Made by a program: the position numbers and the translations under genes. Positions 18,341 through 64,000 of a stretch of DNA of 64,000 nt are shown piece after piece. This stretch comes from Liolophura sinensis. Its lineage: Eukaryota > Mollusca > Polyplacophora > Chitonida > Chitonidae. Position 1 is the stretch's first letter. Every line of letters starts with the position of its first letter. Under the pieces are notes generated by a model that saw only the letters and a list, made by a program, of their open reading frames with translations, was not told the DNA's origin and ran no database searches. Where the stretch lies: contig NC_088301.1 of the NCBI RefSeq assembly GCF_032854445.1, positions 37,929,187 through 37,993,186 of the forward strand, written 5' to 3'.

Positions 18341-21013
18341 TAAGTCACATAATGAATCTTTACGGGATGAGAAAATTGTCTTCACTTTAACAATATTCAA
18401 ACGTTCAATATTGACACACGTAAAAAGAGCAACCTGTATAATTAGTAGCATTAACAGACAAATGTGATGAAAGCCTGCACACAGTCACGTATATATTACT
18501 AGTCTATGAGAGATTAAGAGTTAGGTATCAATGGCTACAGTGAAACCAGTTTGTCTCGAACCTTGCAACGAAATGCTCACTTCCTGTTTTTTGTTTAAAT
18601 CATGTGTGTACTAGAACCTACGTTATAGTGTTCTACACATGAGGTATTATCCCATAACTCACCCATGTAGTACCTGTTTATGAAAAATAGTGACATATAT
18701 ACCTTCATCTTCTCACGTTATAAAAATAAACTGAAGTTTTAAGTTTACAACAGCTTGAATATGGAAAAGTTGACATTTCCACATATGTGTATAAGTTGAG
18801 AGAGCGGTAATCATCGTACCAGAAGGAGAAGCGGTCACTGCCCAAGTTACAAGAGCCGGTAAAAGGTACGTGGAAAAGGCGTACCTGTAGTTTTTCTTTT
18901 GTTGTACATGTAGCATTTAAAAACACAAATTATGTATAATTATGTTAAGGTCTGAGTTTGTGAAATTTTATGCAAGGCGCAAGTAACTCAAAAAACTCAA
19001 CAAACAATATCTTAGAACAGGATTCGACAGTTGAGTAAAGACAATGGTGACAAATTAAAGCTACTGAAAGGAATGGAGTGTGGTAATACGGGTGAATACT
19101 TCACGTAAGACATTGGTTTCAGTGAGCAAGAACACTACAATGAGACGAATGCATGTGATGGCAGTTTGTTCTGATGCAACCCTTATGACACACAAATGAT
19201 AAGTTTGCTTGTGCGCGATTTAGTAAAAAAAAATTTTTTAGTAGAAAAAAAAGTAGTACTAGCCAAGTGAAGTGTCAAAATCACAAGCCAGATCGCTCAT
19301 GCAGCGAGTTAATATTATACCTACACTTTCGTTAAACAAAGAGGTACTTCATTGATGAAAGCATGACGCCATAAAATCTGAAGCGGTATACTGTTCTAGA
19401 TGCATGTATGCTATATATGTGGTACCCTGAGTGTTCGTCATAATAGCTAAAATTATGACATTTCCCGACTAATCCATTCTCAAAATTAACAGTCCACATC
19501 TACCCATGGCGTACAGATTCCCAGATAAAGGTTCCTGCCCGTCTGAAGCAGCCATTAGCTGCAAAACTACACCTAAAGCCGATCAGTATCAGATGCTGAA
19601 CGGACCCAGAACGACAGGGTAATGACTCATCCAATTTGTCGGTAGACAAGACGCCTGAGAAAAGGACAAGAAGCTCATGGCCACGTGCTTGGACCCCAAC
19701 TCAGAGGTCAGTCAGGAGCAACTCCTGGACCGACATCAGGCTTGAAGAAGGACAATGTCAGACACAGAGCAAAATCTTCCAGGAAACACTGGCTTTCAAT
19801 GTCACATGACACTAGGATCAATTGAGGCGAAGCGTCCAGTATCTTGCATCGTTCAGCAAATTCCCAAACTTCATCTTAAGACCGGTTTGTAGAATGATTT
19901 GTTTTATTTACATATTCGTTTTTCATTCTGTTTATAACTCGATTTGTTGAAATAAATTATAAAAAAACAGTTCGTATAAGAATACATGTATATGTTCATT
20001 TATGACTAAATTTAGACTATACCTTTTAACATGCAGCTAGTGAATAGTAAAGCTGTAGTTCATAACTTTAGTGTACAGTCGCGGAACACAAATGTTTTTA
20101 CCAACAATGCATACCCCCCCCCCCCCCCCCCCCCCCCCCTCCTTGGTATGGGTACCGACATTTTCAATGTATACACAATCTTTTATTTCAAAAGCAATTG
20201 CTTAATTTGAGCAGTCTCCATTCTGTAAATTGGGGCAAAATGCTATACCGGTCTGCACATTGGCCTGTAATTAAAAGAAATTCATGCTTTTCAATCTGTG
20301 ATTGATGGTGTTATTACTATATATTCAACTTCAAAAATGTTCAGAAAGATGGGTTGTGGAGATGGAATCATCTGGGTTGCTGTTACAATGGTGATATCTT
20401 GCGTTGCTTCTTATATATTCCTCCACCCCAATGCTACTGGTACAACGTTGAACCCTAAGCACTAACTGACCAATGCTAGTGATATATCACTTGATAATGC
20501 TGCATGGATTTAGCCGGCTTCCATATAACGTTTAACTTCTTGCCGTAGATTAATAGCCTGCAATAAGTTGACCTGTGGAATGGGGCATAACTCTTACTCC
20601 ACCTCCCAAGTGGGAATGAAAATATCAGACATTGGACATCTCTATACAGTGAAGGCTAAGGGGCGATCAGTACTTACATACATGTATGCCTTGATGTCTG
20701 TATAAATGTTGAATAATGCAACGCTTGGTTTGTCATACCCTGGTACCAACCCTACAGTGTAATCAGAAGCCTGGTTTAGGCCTACTTCTTGAATTCCAAG
20801 TCTTACAAAGTTAGTTGTAATGCTTTCTCTGTTAAATTGAGCTACATTTGCGAAGGTTTTACATTTACATTTCTAGAGTTCATCTTGTGGTCAATTCAGC
20901 ATAAAATAACTGTCTGCAGAGTTGTGTCCTTACAGGCGGGAGCATAAAAACCTATCTCCGTCTTCTTCTTGGGGCATAATAATGGCTTTAAATCAGTTTT
21001 CCTCGAGGGCCCA
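18341..21013. other. Non-coding stretch, no gene recognised
   Basis: No protein family is recognisable. 19500-19870 is less A+T-rich and looks mRNA-like, but every frame is broken by stops. The homopolymer at 20114-20139 is listed separately. Confidence 0.5.
20114..20139. repeat. Poly(C) run of 26
   Basis: Uninterrupted run of 26 C on the plus strand (26 G on the minus). Such runs can form G-quadruplex and i-motif structures and are hard to sequence, so the true length is uncertain. Confidence 0.95.
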
Positions 21014-21222
21014 GGCCCCGGGATCACGAAGCGATCCTTTGACAAAATTTCACATCACTTTGGTAATTTCAAATGTAACAAGGTCAAAATATTGCTTGAC
21101 AACGTAAATTCTACAAATGTTATTGCGCAACAAATTTCAGCTGAAATACGGGAAAGAATATACCCAATTTAATGATTAAAACTTTGACTTAAGTCTAAGA
21201 TCGCTTCATGATCCCGGGAGCC
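21014..21222. mobile_element. MITE-like element with ~23-bp terminal inverted repeats
   Basis: The left end 'ggccccgggatcacgaagcg' plus 'atc' (21014-21036) pairs with the right end 'gatcgcttcatgatcccggg' plus 'agcc' (21199-21222), with two differences in the aligned stem. The A+T-rich interior (about 160 bp) has no transposase, so it would be non-autonomous. No clear target-site duplication was found. Confidence 0.75.
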
Positions 21223-22399
21223 TGATCAGTCCGGAAACCAAGTAATACCACAGCTTTACACGTTCATATATTGGACTTTCACATTACTGTAAGTAAACTG
21301 CAGTTCATAACGTTAAACTGCAAACGTTTGGTTTCAACACTAAGAAGTCATTGCCTCGGGTAACCTGATAGTTAGTGAAAAAAATGGATTGGTGGACAAT
21401 GGCTGCGAGGAGTAATTTGCTTTATACAAGAGCTGCGCCAACATGCCGTTAGAAATGAATTGACAACACAACCAACAGGCTTCACGAATACTACATTTGT
21501 TTTTTAACAATTTCTTAATAGCCAACTGTAAAACAATTCTGCTGTAACAGATAAAAAAAAATTTAGAATTCATTCATTGACGATATGTTATACCGAAACA
21601 TGTACACTGTAAAATAATTTAAAATCTGGCACGGTCAGAAACAGGGATAGGAGTGAAGTCGATATCAGTTTAGGTAACGGGTATTGTTCGCCATCAAATC
21701 ATACTGAACTCTGCCCTATATTCAGAATGCCACATTTTTTTTAAAAAAATAATTATGACCTTACCCGAAGCAGCGAGTTCTTGGCATTGAAATAAAGTTT
21801 AAGCAGGCTGCAAAACATTACGAATTAAAAAATGGTTTTAACTTCATTTTCTTTGCCAGAATATGAATCTCCAAAATATCTATGAAAAGCTTGTGTTAGT
21901 AGGACTAAAGGCACGTTTGGATGCGAGTATGACAGGTTTTACAGATAGGTAAATATAACCAACTAGACTATAGTTCTGTCTATTCCAGAATACCAAGAAG
22001 AGGAACCAACAAACATTTTGTCCCAGGTCTTTGAAGTTTATTTTACCTAGCATGCAAGTAAAACCATATTATCTTAATCATGCACCGTAACAATCGGTAT
22101 CAACAGTATAACATTTCTAGTAAAAGCGTCGAGCAGCCATGTGCTTATTGATCTACAGGTACAACGATAAAGCCACAAAAAGAGCGAGAGGTTCGACTTC
22201 TTCTCCAATCGAGAGCTACGGCTTCCAGTTTATGAGCCGATCAAGTAGTGTACCTAAGAACGGCTTATGGAACTTCCAAAAAGTGGTATTTTACAGAACA
22301 ACTAATAGTCTCATAAGCAATCCGGGTCATATGGCCGCAGACATGAATCTGTTAAGAATTTGTTTTGATGACTTAATACTTATCCCGAGAAATATAATT

Positions 22400-22530
22400 A
22401 TAGCCCACCCCGACACCCCATGACACCAGCCAGCACCCTGTTCTAAATCCCACCCCGTCCCACCCAATAGCCCGATACCCTCCCCTCCCCATCTTAACGT
22501 ACACGTCTACACCCAATCCCGCACCCACGC
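22400..22530. repeat. C-rich, strand-asymmetric tract
   Basis: About 130 bases dominated by CACCC/CCACC-like words, with very little G on the plus strand. It contrasts sharply with the A+T-rich surroundings. It could be a decayed simple repeat; the G-rich minus strand could form quadruplexes. Confidence 0.6.
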
Positions 22531-24354
22531 CACGATTATACACTCATACCCATCCATTTCACTAACACAGACTATAACATTGAGCTTCCGAAGAGCCGGA
22601 TAACATGTGGTAATGTAGACGGACGCTATCCGTTGAGCTATGTGTTCGTGAGGTACATGGACACATGGAGAATAAGGCTAACAGAAAGTACCTTACCACG
22701 CACACCAATGGACAGAGTAACACAACCTACGATCAACGCAAGGCACATACATTACATGGTTGAAATGGAGTTCCTCGTCTATATGCATCTTCATACGATC
22801 CAGCCTTATGTTTTGATTTGCAATTAAGTATCTACATTGATTTAGTCCCTTAAGAGAAAATAGCACAAGTATCTAGAGCTGCAGTTTTTTTTTTAACATC
22901 ACAATAAAAGGGGTCAAACTATACATATATAGACATACTAAAGGCTGCCACATCCTGTTGTAAAGGTCTGAAGAAGGCAGGCCGTAACCTGTTAACGGTA
23001 TTCTTTTCTCATAGTCATTCCCCAAAATTTATTTTGGTTCTCCCACTATAACACTAGGCTGTAATTTAATATCCCTATCTCCAGTACAGTGCTAGAGACG
23101 ACTGTTTCTTAGAATTGCGTAATATGTAAAGTCTTGCCCATCTTAAATAGCCTACATATCAAGGAGAGTTACAAACGCAAGACACAAGCACAGAGAGAAA
23201 GTGAAAAAAAAAAAAACAAAGAAAGAAAAGAAAAATTAGATAACAATAAATACATCAAAATAATTCTAATAAAATAACAGGCTGATGGCAATGTACGCTT
23301 AATAAAAGAGCTGCCACTACTGCAATGTACACGTAGATTAATCAGCGTCCAGGCGTAACCCGGAAACAGTCCACCGGAAGTAGCATGAATGCCACAAGCC
23401 ACCAATCTCACGTTTGGACACATCTACGGACAATCTCTTCTGGAATCCTTACCCTCCTTTACACCATATTGTAAATTATATTGATAAAATTCACCGAATC
23501 AAAGTCTTAATCCACATATACTCTCACTCCATTGGAATCCCTTAATCACTGTTTAAAGGTTCTTTCCTCTGTTAACTTAAGTTGTGGACATGTAATTGTT
23601 CGTTGTTCACCAGTCCCATAAATCGTTGATGAGCGCTTAGTGCATGCATGAAATCAGTTTTCCTGCAAACTGACCTACATTTAAAACTAGGATAACTAGT
23701 ATGAAGGACACATTTGTGACTTTGGTTCCTTGTAATCACACAAACACATCAAATGCAGTCTTCTGTCACCGAAGGACTTGAAGCTCAAAGATCCATTTGT
23801 AGTCTGTATTCCTGTTGAAAGGATGACCTTGGGAAACAGTTGTGTTCCTCGCCTCTGGATTTCCTGAGAAATAGCATTGTCTTCTCAGAATAACAGGATC
23901 ACTCAGTTGTCCTTTTTAACCAGCTTCAGCTGATGACTCGTTTCAATTTCAAAGCAGCACTTTAAGGCATTGAAAAATGTAGCTCACACGAAAGTTTCAC
24001 ACTCTGGAGTTTCCACTGGAGTGGACAAATAGCTGTTGGCTGCTTTCCACAATCTGGTCTCACGGACTTCATTATACATAACACTATATTATTCTGCCTC
24101 TTGAGAAAGACATCTCACTTGAGATATACTCAAGATGCACTCCATGTGGTATTGTTATTGAGTTACCCACATTGTGCCCAAGAGCAAAAATTACAACTGG
24201 TCTAGATATCCATATGGGTATTAAATAGGCAGCTGTAGACATGGACAATACTTGGAAGGATGACGCAAGATGACAACATTTTATGTACTGGGCTAAAAAT
24301 TAAGAGCATATAGCTCCCTAGTAGATCATGATTCCTTACACTAAAATTCACTGA

Positions 24355-25010
24355 CAGAGATTACCCTGCCCAACCCACTAGATAGGGTGCCAGTGCCCAA
24401 CCAACCACACCCCCAAGCTACAACCCCTGTATAGGGAATGTCACGACCCTCATCAAGGACACCTAGGTGTTAAGGGGTGTCTGAGAAAATGGCCCTGGCG
24501 TTGTCAAGATTTTTGCAACAATGCCGACTTCTGGGCTAGGTCGATGACTCCCTAAGCGAGCATATAAGTGCTGAATCCCCTTGTCATGATGATTAATATA
24601 TACTCTAACAATCCCTCGAGAGGAGAAAATGCTTTTGGGACCATTATTGATAAGGGTGGACACGGATACATGCATTAACTGTCATGCACACAATGGGTCT
24701 AAACAAGTTAATTAGGCTCCCACCCGATGTCACCTCCCACCCATTTCCGCGATGAAACAAGCCTCAGCTTGTGTGTACGCTATATGGCCAGCCCACCCTG
24801 TGCTATGGGCTGCCAATGGTTTAGGCTAAAAAACCCTGCCCCTTTAAGTTCAGGCTGTCAGTTCCACGTAACCCCTGGGTGATGCCTCAGCCCTGAGGGG
24901 TGCCGCTTCAGCCGAGTCCCCTCCCCCACCGCCAATCCCGCCTGGCCCGGTGTGAAGCTCGACAGTGGAGACTACTCGCACGTCAGCTTAGATCCCTTTG
25001 CCCCCATACC
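24355..25010. repeat. Unidentified G+C-rich island
   Basis: Base composition changes abruptly from A+T-rich to G+C-rich with C-rich words (acacccccaagc, cccctcccccaccgcc) and small hairpins such as CCTCAG-cc-CTGAGG near 24886. The longest open frame is 70 codons on the minus strand with no recognised domain. It reads like a fragment of an unidentified interspersed repeat or the G+C-rich end of a transposon. Confidence 0.4.
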
Positions 25011-25568
25011 TGAAATCATGACAAAATAAGACATAGTTCACATTTTCGTTTTGATAGTGTTTACATTTCAAGTTTTATAAATATACTAATCTTGAATGGA
25101 AATTGTCTGGTATATGGGTAAAGAAAATTGCACAGAGTTTACAACACAGAATTCAGACAAAAGAAGCAGGGTTGAAAGAGCCAAACTCATAGGCCAAGAA
25201 AAATAGCTTGACTACAGCAGTGTAAATTACTTGAACATCAAAGGCTCCTCTAAAATTTACATGTGCATCTACATTTTCAGCATTTCGGACAGATCCACTT
25301 ATATTTAAGAAATGTTGCTCAGTCTCAAATGTCTCTCACATTATAAAAGGTGACACAGGTAAACAATGTTTTTGGGTGCAGGGATTTATCATTTCTGCTC
25401 TCGGTTAATAATACACATAATTTGCTCTTACCCCAAGTCCTATGTACTGACGTCGCTCATATTGCAAAAAGTGTTTGATATTTGTATTTAGTGACGAAAT
25501 TTCTGACCAACAGAAAACTATTTTGATAGTCTTGTTCAGTATGAGTCTCTTACCAGGCCAGGTTAAGC

Positions 25569-60268
<34,700 letters not shown>

Positions 60269-61048
60269 CTTAGAAACTGCGCTTCCCCGATTGGCAGTCA
60301 CCGGAAAATGTCGAAGACCAAAAATATGANNNNNNNNNNNNNNNNNNNNNNNNNNNNNNNNNNNNNNNNNNNNNNNNNNNNNNNNNNNNNNNNNNNNNNN
60401 NNNNNNNNNNNNNNNNNNNNNNNNNNNNNNNNNNNNNNNNNNNNNNNNNNNNNNNNNNNNNNNNNNNNNNNNNNNNNNNNNNNNNNNNNNNNNNNNNNNN
60501 NNNNNNNNNNNNNNNNNNNNNNNNNNNNNTACAGCCTTCGCTGAAGCAGCAACCATTCACCAAAAAGGAGAGCCTAATGGTGGATATCATTTGTTTTGAA
60601 ATAGTCTGCCATGTTATGAGTTTCGATTTGGCTTACAAATACTGAGTGAAATATATGTGAGTATGTGTTATGTGTGAGGGTGGGCTGAGAGGTAAGAACC
60701 ACAGAAGAAGCAGACATCGTTCAGAAAGAATTTTTTGGGAAAAAGGGGTATGTCTTTCCAAGATTGCTGCTATGGCTATAAAACTCCACCGTAAAGAAAG
60801 GAGTTGAAGTATGGTATCTTGGTGTCTGCATGACTGTCATCATTTGATTGAAAGCATTGATCAGTCAATCAGTCCACTTTTTTTGTGGAAAGGAATATAT
60901 GTATGTAATAGCGCTACATACACCCCAGAATTTGAATAGATTGTTGAATTGTGCCCATGCTCTTAAGAGAATTCAAAGTTGCATGCAATGAGAACAGTAG
61001 GTTTGAAAGACTCGACAGTTAAATCTCTATGATTCATGTATTTCAGAG
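60269..61048. promoter_or_regulatory. Shared (bidirectional) promoter region of transportin and FBXW9-like gene
   Basis: The two start codons are 797 bp apart and divergent, so the promoters and 5' UTRs of both genes must lie here. A plausible donor (GAGAG-GTAAGA, exon end 60691) and the acceptor TTTCAG at 61043-61048, just before the FBXW9-like ATG, suggest a non-coding first exon on the plus strand. 200 bp are missing (N). No TATA box is obvious. Confidence 0.5.
60330..60529. other. Assembly gap, 200 N
   Basis: Exactly 200 N inside the divergent promoter. It hides part of the transportin 5' UTR or core promoter. Confidence 0.98.
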
Positions 61049-61065
61049 GCTGTATCTTGGTGGAT

Positions 61066-61419
61066 ATGTCAAGTTATGAGGAGAGAAATGATGATGACAA
61101 CTTTTCTGCAGCATCTGGAGATGCAGTGCCTGCTGATGAGAGCTCTTATGCTCGAAGATTAGAGAGAAATGCTGCTGCTGGATTCAACAAGGGACATCTG
61201 TCCCAGGGATTTCTGTCTCCAGGGGCAGATAACTCTGAGGCTTGTCTCGAATCTTTACCTTTGGAGCTTCTCATGCACATTTGTTCTTACCTGGATGCAA
61301 AATTATAACAGACTCTTTAAGTCATGTAAGCCAACCATTTGAGGATATTCTCACTGTGGACAGTTACTGGAAAGCAAGGATATCAAGTCGCTGGCCAAAG
61401 ATATACCCTGCTGTCCCAG
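61066..61419 (+). CDS. FBXW9: FBXW9-like exon with start codon and F-box
   Basis: ATG at 61066; an upstream in-frame ATG at 61036 lies before the likely acceptor (TTTCAG, 61043-61048), so 61066 is preferred. The frame runs to ...ICSYLDAKL, then TAA at 61306-61308. The F-box continues in the -1 frame (ITDSLSHVSQPFEDILTVDS) to the donor GTACTG after 61419. One added A in AAAA (61299-61302) would join the two halves. Confidence 0.85.
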
Positions 61420-63061
61420 GTACTGTAGCATGTTTTGTCCCTATGTCATTCATGATTCTCTATTGATATCGGCTGATCAGAGGTTAAAATTTTGACAAAC
61501 AATTGTCATAACTGCAGGGCATGCCTCCATGGGGTACACATGTAAGAATCATGTTGGAGAAGAGCTACTTTAGTGTTAAGACATGTATGTCTTAAAGACA
61601 AAGTTAAATGATAAGGATCGAGATAGTCGGAATTGCTTTCTTAAATTGTAGGAAAAAACGCATTTTATTAAGCCGTTGTTGTTAGTTCAGCAGGATAATA
61701 TGGAAACGAGTTTTCTGCCGTTTCCAATTTTACCAGGTGAGACATCATGCAAGAACACTTGACGTCACCCATCATTGACTTATAGCAACAAATGACATCG
61801 TACTTTTAAACAAGCATGACATCATTCCAACGTAACTGCCTTACATGATGTCATATCAGCCTGATTCATCGTCATTGAAAGAATATTTAGTACATCACAT
61901 CAGGAAAATTTTACGGAAACTGCCGAAGATTTTATTTCTTTAGGACTCAAAGATAACAAAATTCTTTATTCATTTGATTGGTGTTTCATGCCATACTCAA
62001 GAATATTTCACTTATATGACGGCAGCCAGCGTTAAGAAACTGAGCATAGCCAAGGCATTACCCATGAACATCCACAGGTTGCTGCCAGACCTTCCCACAT
62101 AAGGCCAGAGATGATGCCAACATGAACTGGACTTGAACTCACAGCGACTGCATTGGCTCCTGTTTCATTGCACTTTGCTGGTGTACTAACCCCCTCTAGC
62201 CATATCAGCTACTTCACTAACTTGCCAAGTGTAGAGTAAACCATATTCAGGTACATACATGTATACGTGTGTATCAAATCTTTTGAAGTGATAGAATGTT
62301 TTTAATAGATAAAGAGATGACATTTTACACTACTTCCATTAGTAAGTGCAGACAGTGGTGTACTCTTTATTCTCAAGTTGAATTAATTTATACCACTTTT
62401 CACGTCTATTTGTATATGCAGTGGAGAGCTTTGATTGGAAACAAGCATGCATAGAGAGAGAGGAAACCTACCGTATTTGGTGTAAACCAGAGGAGCATTT
62501 AGAACAGTTTTCATATGATGTGGGTATCTTTGCTCCAGTAGACTGTGTTTCATATTCTCAAGGTTTGTATTTTTTGTTCTATGGATTGATGTTAGACCCT
62601 TGCCCTGACACACCGTATCCCACAAATGACATTAGCAAGCCATTTACCAAGACTTGAGGAAAATAAATTGCAGCATGGATAATACATGTATATGAAATAT
62701 ATTTTATACGGTTATGGCTTATTGCTCTAACACAGTTTCTTGTTGAAGAACACCAACCTTTGACCTTGTAGTTGTGGTGTTCGAATATAGTTCTTACTTG
62801 ATAGGCTACCACTTTAGTTAAGGACACATAAAACACTTTGGTTTTATTTCTTAAGGTGTCTCTATGGAATTAATTAACTAAGCTGAATTAATTGATCATA
62901 TACTTTATTCTTAAGCAGTTTTCTTTATTCCTTAGGACCAGAAAATATTTGCATCTGGCTCACGAGACCGCTACCTCAATATCGTTGATGCAGACAAGCT
63001 GGAATATGGAAATCCAGCCTCTATGAAAGCTGCCAATCTCCATTCTGCTGTTGCTCACAAA
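61066..63061 (+). CDS. FBXW9: FBXW9-like F-box/WD40 protein, 5' part, frame-disrupted
   Basis: FBXW9 proteins combine an F-box, which binds SKP1 in an SCF ubiquitin ligase, with C-terminal WD40 repeats. The start MSSYEERNDDDNFSAASGD leads to an acidic, Ser-rich N-terminus, then an F-box (LESLPLELLMHICSYLDAK / ITDSLSHVSQPFEDI / YWKARISSRWP). Exon 2 has FDWKQACIEREE and FSYDVGIFAPVDCV. Exon 3 has IFASGSRDRYLNIVD, the first WD40 strands (human SGSRDRNVNLWD). The gene continues past the window. Two one-base discrepancies break the frame: four A where five are expected at 61299-61302, and exon 2 leaving in phase 1 while exon 3 needs phase 0. They could be assembly errors or a real null allele. It is divergent from transportin; human FBXW9 also adjoins TNPO2. 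Confidence 0.88.
61963..62206 (-). mobile_element. SINE lineage I, near complete, in FBXW9-like intron 1
   Basis: 'catttgattggtgtttcatg' then 'ccatactcaagaatatttca', 'catccacaggttgctgcc', 'cttgaactcacagcgactgc' and the decayed head. Here it is antisense to the host gene, unlike the copies in transportin. Confidence 0.9.
62422..62562 (+). CDS. FBXW9: FBXW9-like exon 2
   Basis: Acceptor TATGCAG. It completes Val across the junction, then ESFDWKQACIEREETYRIWC and FSYDVGIFAPVDCVSYSQ, donor GTTTGT after CAA-G. Human FBXW9 has FDWPAACIALEQHLSRW and SVDSV at the matching places. Confidence 0.87.
62936..63061 (+). CDS. FBXW9: FBXW9-like exon 3 (first WD40 strands)
   Basis: Acceptor CCTTAG, donor GTAAGA, 42 codons in phase 0. 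Contains DQKIFASGSRDRYLNIVDAD and the end NLHSAVAHK. A stop (TAG) lies directly before it in frame, so the exon cannot begin earlier. The phase does not match exon 2 as assembled. Confidence 0.87.
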
Positions 63062-64000
63062 GTAAGAAAAAGGAAACTTTTGTTAAGTAACTTCTCGATA
63101 GATCTTACAAAAACAATTTTGTGAGTTACTGATGTATAGTTACACTTTCAAGATTGTCTTTCTTGATTTTAGTTACATTTAAGGTTGACATTCCTGTTTG
63201 ACATTCTTTCGTTCTACAGAGGCTTGACAAAACTCGCTCAGCAATTAACACTTTTATTTTTACAAACAATGACCAAATATGACACAGACTGACCTGAACA
63301 AGTTCATGTAAAGAATTTTAAAACATGATGGTGAAGAAGTGTGACAGCAACAAAACTCTGCCGAGCGATCCCCTATGGGGAATAGACTTACTTAGCAAAA
63401 ACATAATCATCTAGGAACCTAAAGCAGTTGTAAATTGCTCAATAAATGCAAATTTGAAGATTTTCCATTATACAGGATTTTCCACTATAGGATGTACACA
63501 AGATCAAAGGTCACTGCTTTCACACATCACAATTGAACATTAAATATTTCAATTAAGGAATCAGAGTTTCAGGAACAGTGAACAGTGTGAATATATGGGT
63601 TTAAAGAGTCATGCGAAAATGTACTGGAATTCTATTGGTGATGACATCTTAGTCACAAGTGGAAAGATCCCGTGGCAGATTATATGACATCGCACATTTT
63701 TGTTCAGTCACACTCTCAAGCACTCACAAAATAGATTTGTGCACAGGCTCATACTTTCTCTCACTAGTGGTCAGTGGGTTTCTGTATCACAGACAATATT
63801 TAATGTTTTCACTGTCTTACCAGTGGGCAACATACCTCAGGCGTGTGATATGTAATGATTCCTATCTGGTTGCATCATTTATTACCTGCTAACAAAAACA
63901 TTTCTCCCGGCAGTGTATGTCACCTATGATTTGTAGTTGCCATTGGCTGATTAGATGGATTCAGATATTGACAATCATATACCTGCCAGAGCTGCAGGTC
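63062..64000 (+). other. FBXW9-like intron 3, continuing past the window
   Basis: After the donor at 63062 no further WD40-coding block is visible. A Gly-Trp-Val-Trp-type exon is expected next in the family and must lie beyond the window end. The 77-codon open frame at 63659 shows no similarity. Confidence 0.6.

Larger units (their letters stand above)
21223..25568. other. Gene-poor stretch downstream of transportin, likely including its 3' UTR
   Basis: No gene recognised. The part adjoining 25569 should hold the transportin 3' UTR, but no canonical AATAAA occurs on the minus strand in the first several hundred bases after the stop, so the 3' end could not be placed. A GATAAA variant is at 25385-25390. 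The C-rich islands inside are listed separately. Confidence 0.5.

Noticed and set aside
61280-61312. An intron or programmed -1 frameshift to explain the FBXW9-like frame change
   Set aside because: The only GT...AG pair is about 30 nt apart, too short for an intron. The site is not a canonical slippery heptamer. A one-base length difference in AAAA is the simplest explanation.

Overview
The window is animal nuclear DNA, A+T-rich and intron-rich, with long non-coding stretches, microsatellites and many tRNA-derived SINEs. The SINE sequences and the protein similarities suggest a lophotrochozoan, most probably a mollusc. That is inference: no species-diagnostic gene is present. Two runs of exactly 200 N (5770-5969 and 60330-60529) are scaffold gaps of arbitrary length.

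Layout. 1-14.6 kb has no gene I can recognise; it holds SINE fragments, an (AT)57 run and a TTTA microsatellite. 14.6-15.9 kb holds a decayed F-box/leucine-rich-repeat gene with three nonsense codons and four frameshifts. 16-25.5 kb is again gene-poor and holds a complete SINE, two fold-back or MITE-like elements, a 26-base C run and two C-rich islands. 25,569-60,268 (minus strand) is a complete 22-exon transportin (karyopherin beta-2, TNPO1/TNPO2) gene coding for 891 residues. I could follow every splice junction and reading phase. 61.07 kb to the window end (plus strand) is the 5' part of an FBXW9-like F-box/WD40 gene, arranged head-to-head with transportin about 0.8 kb apart.

Main discovery. 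Intron 17 of transportin holds a 71-nt box C/D snoRNA on the same strand (32623-32693). Its 12-nt guide before box D is complementary to a universally conserved 28S rRNA segment and matches, as I remember it, the guide of human SNORD41. Human SNORD41 lies in an intron of TNPO2, and human TNPO2 is next to FBXW9. Host gene, snoRNA and neighbour therefore look like an ancient linked block kept from mollusc to mammal.

Other structure. Three SINE lineages with different tRNA-like heads share one ~45-nt 3' module. The commonest lineage occurs about ten times, always in the same orientation. One SINE sits inside an older interspersed repeat whose uninterrupted copy lies 8 kb away. The FBXW9-like gene carries two one-base reading-frame discrepancies at short homopolymers, while the 2,676-nt transportin coding sequence has none.
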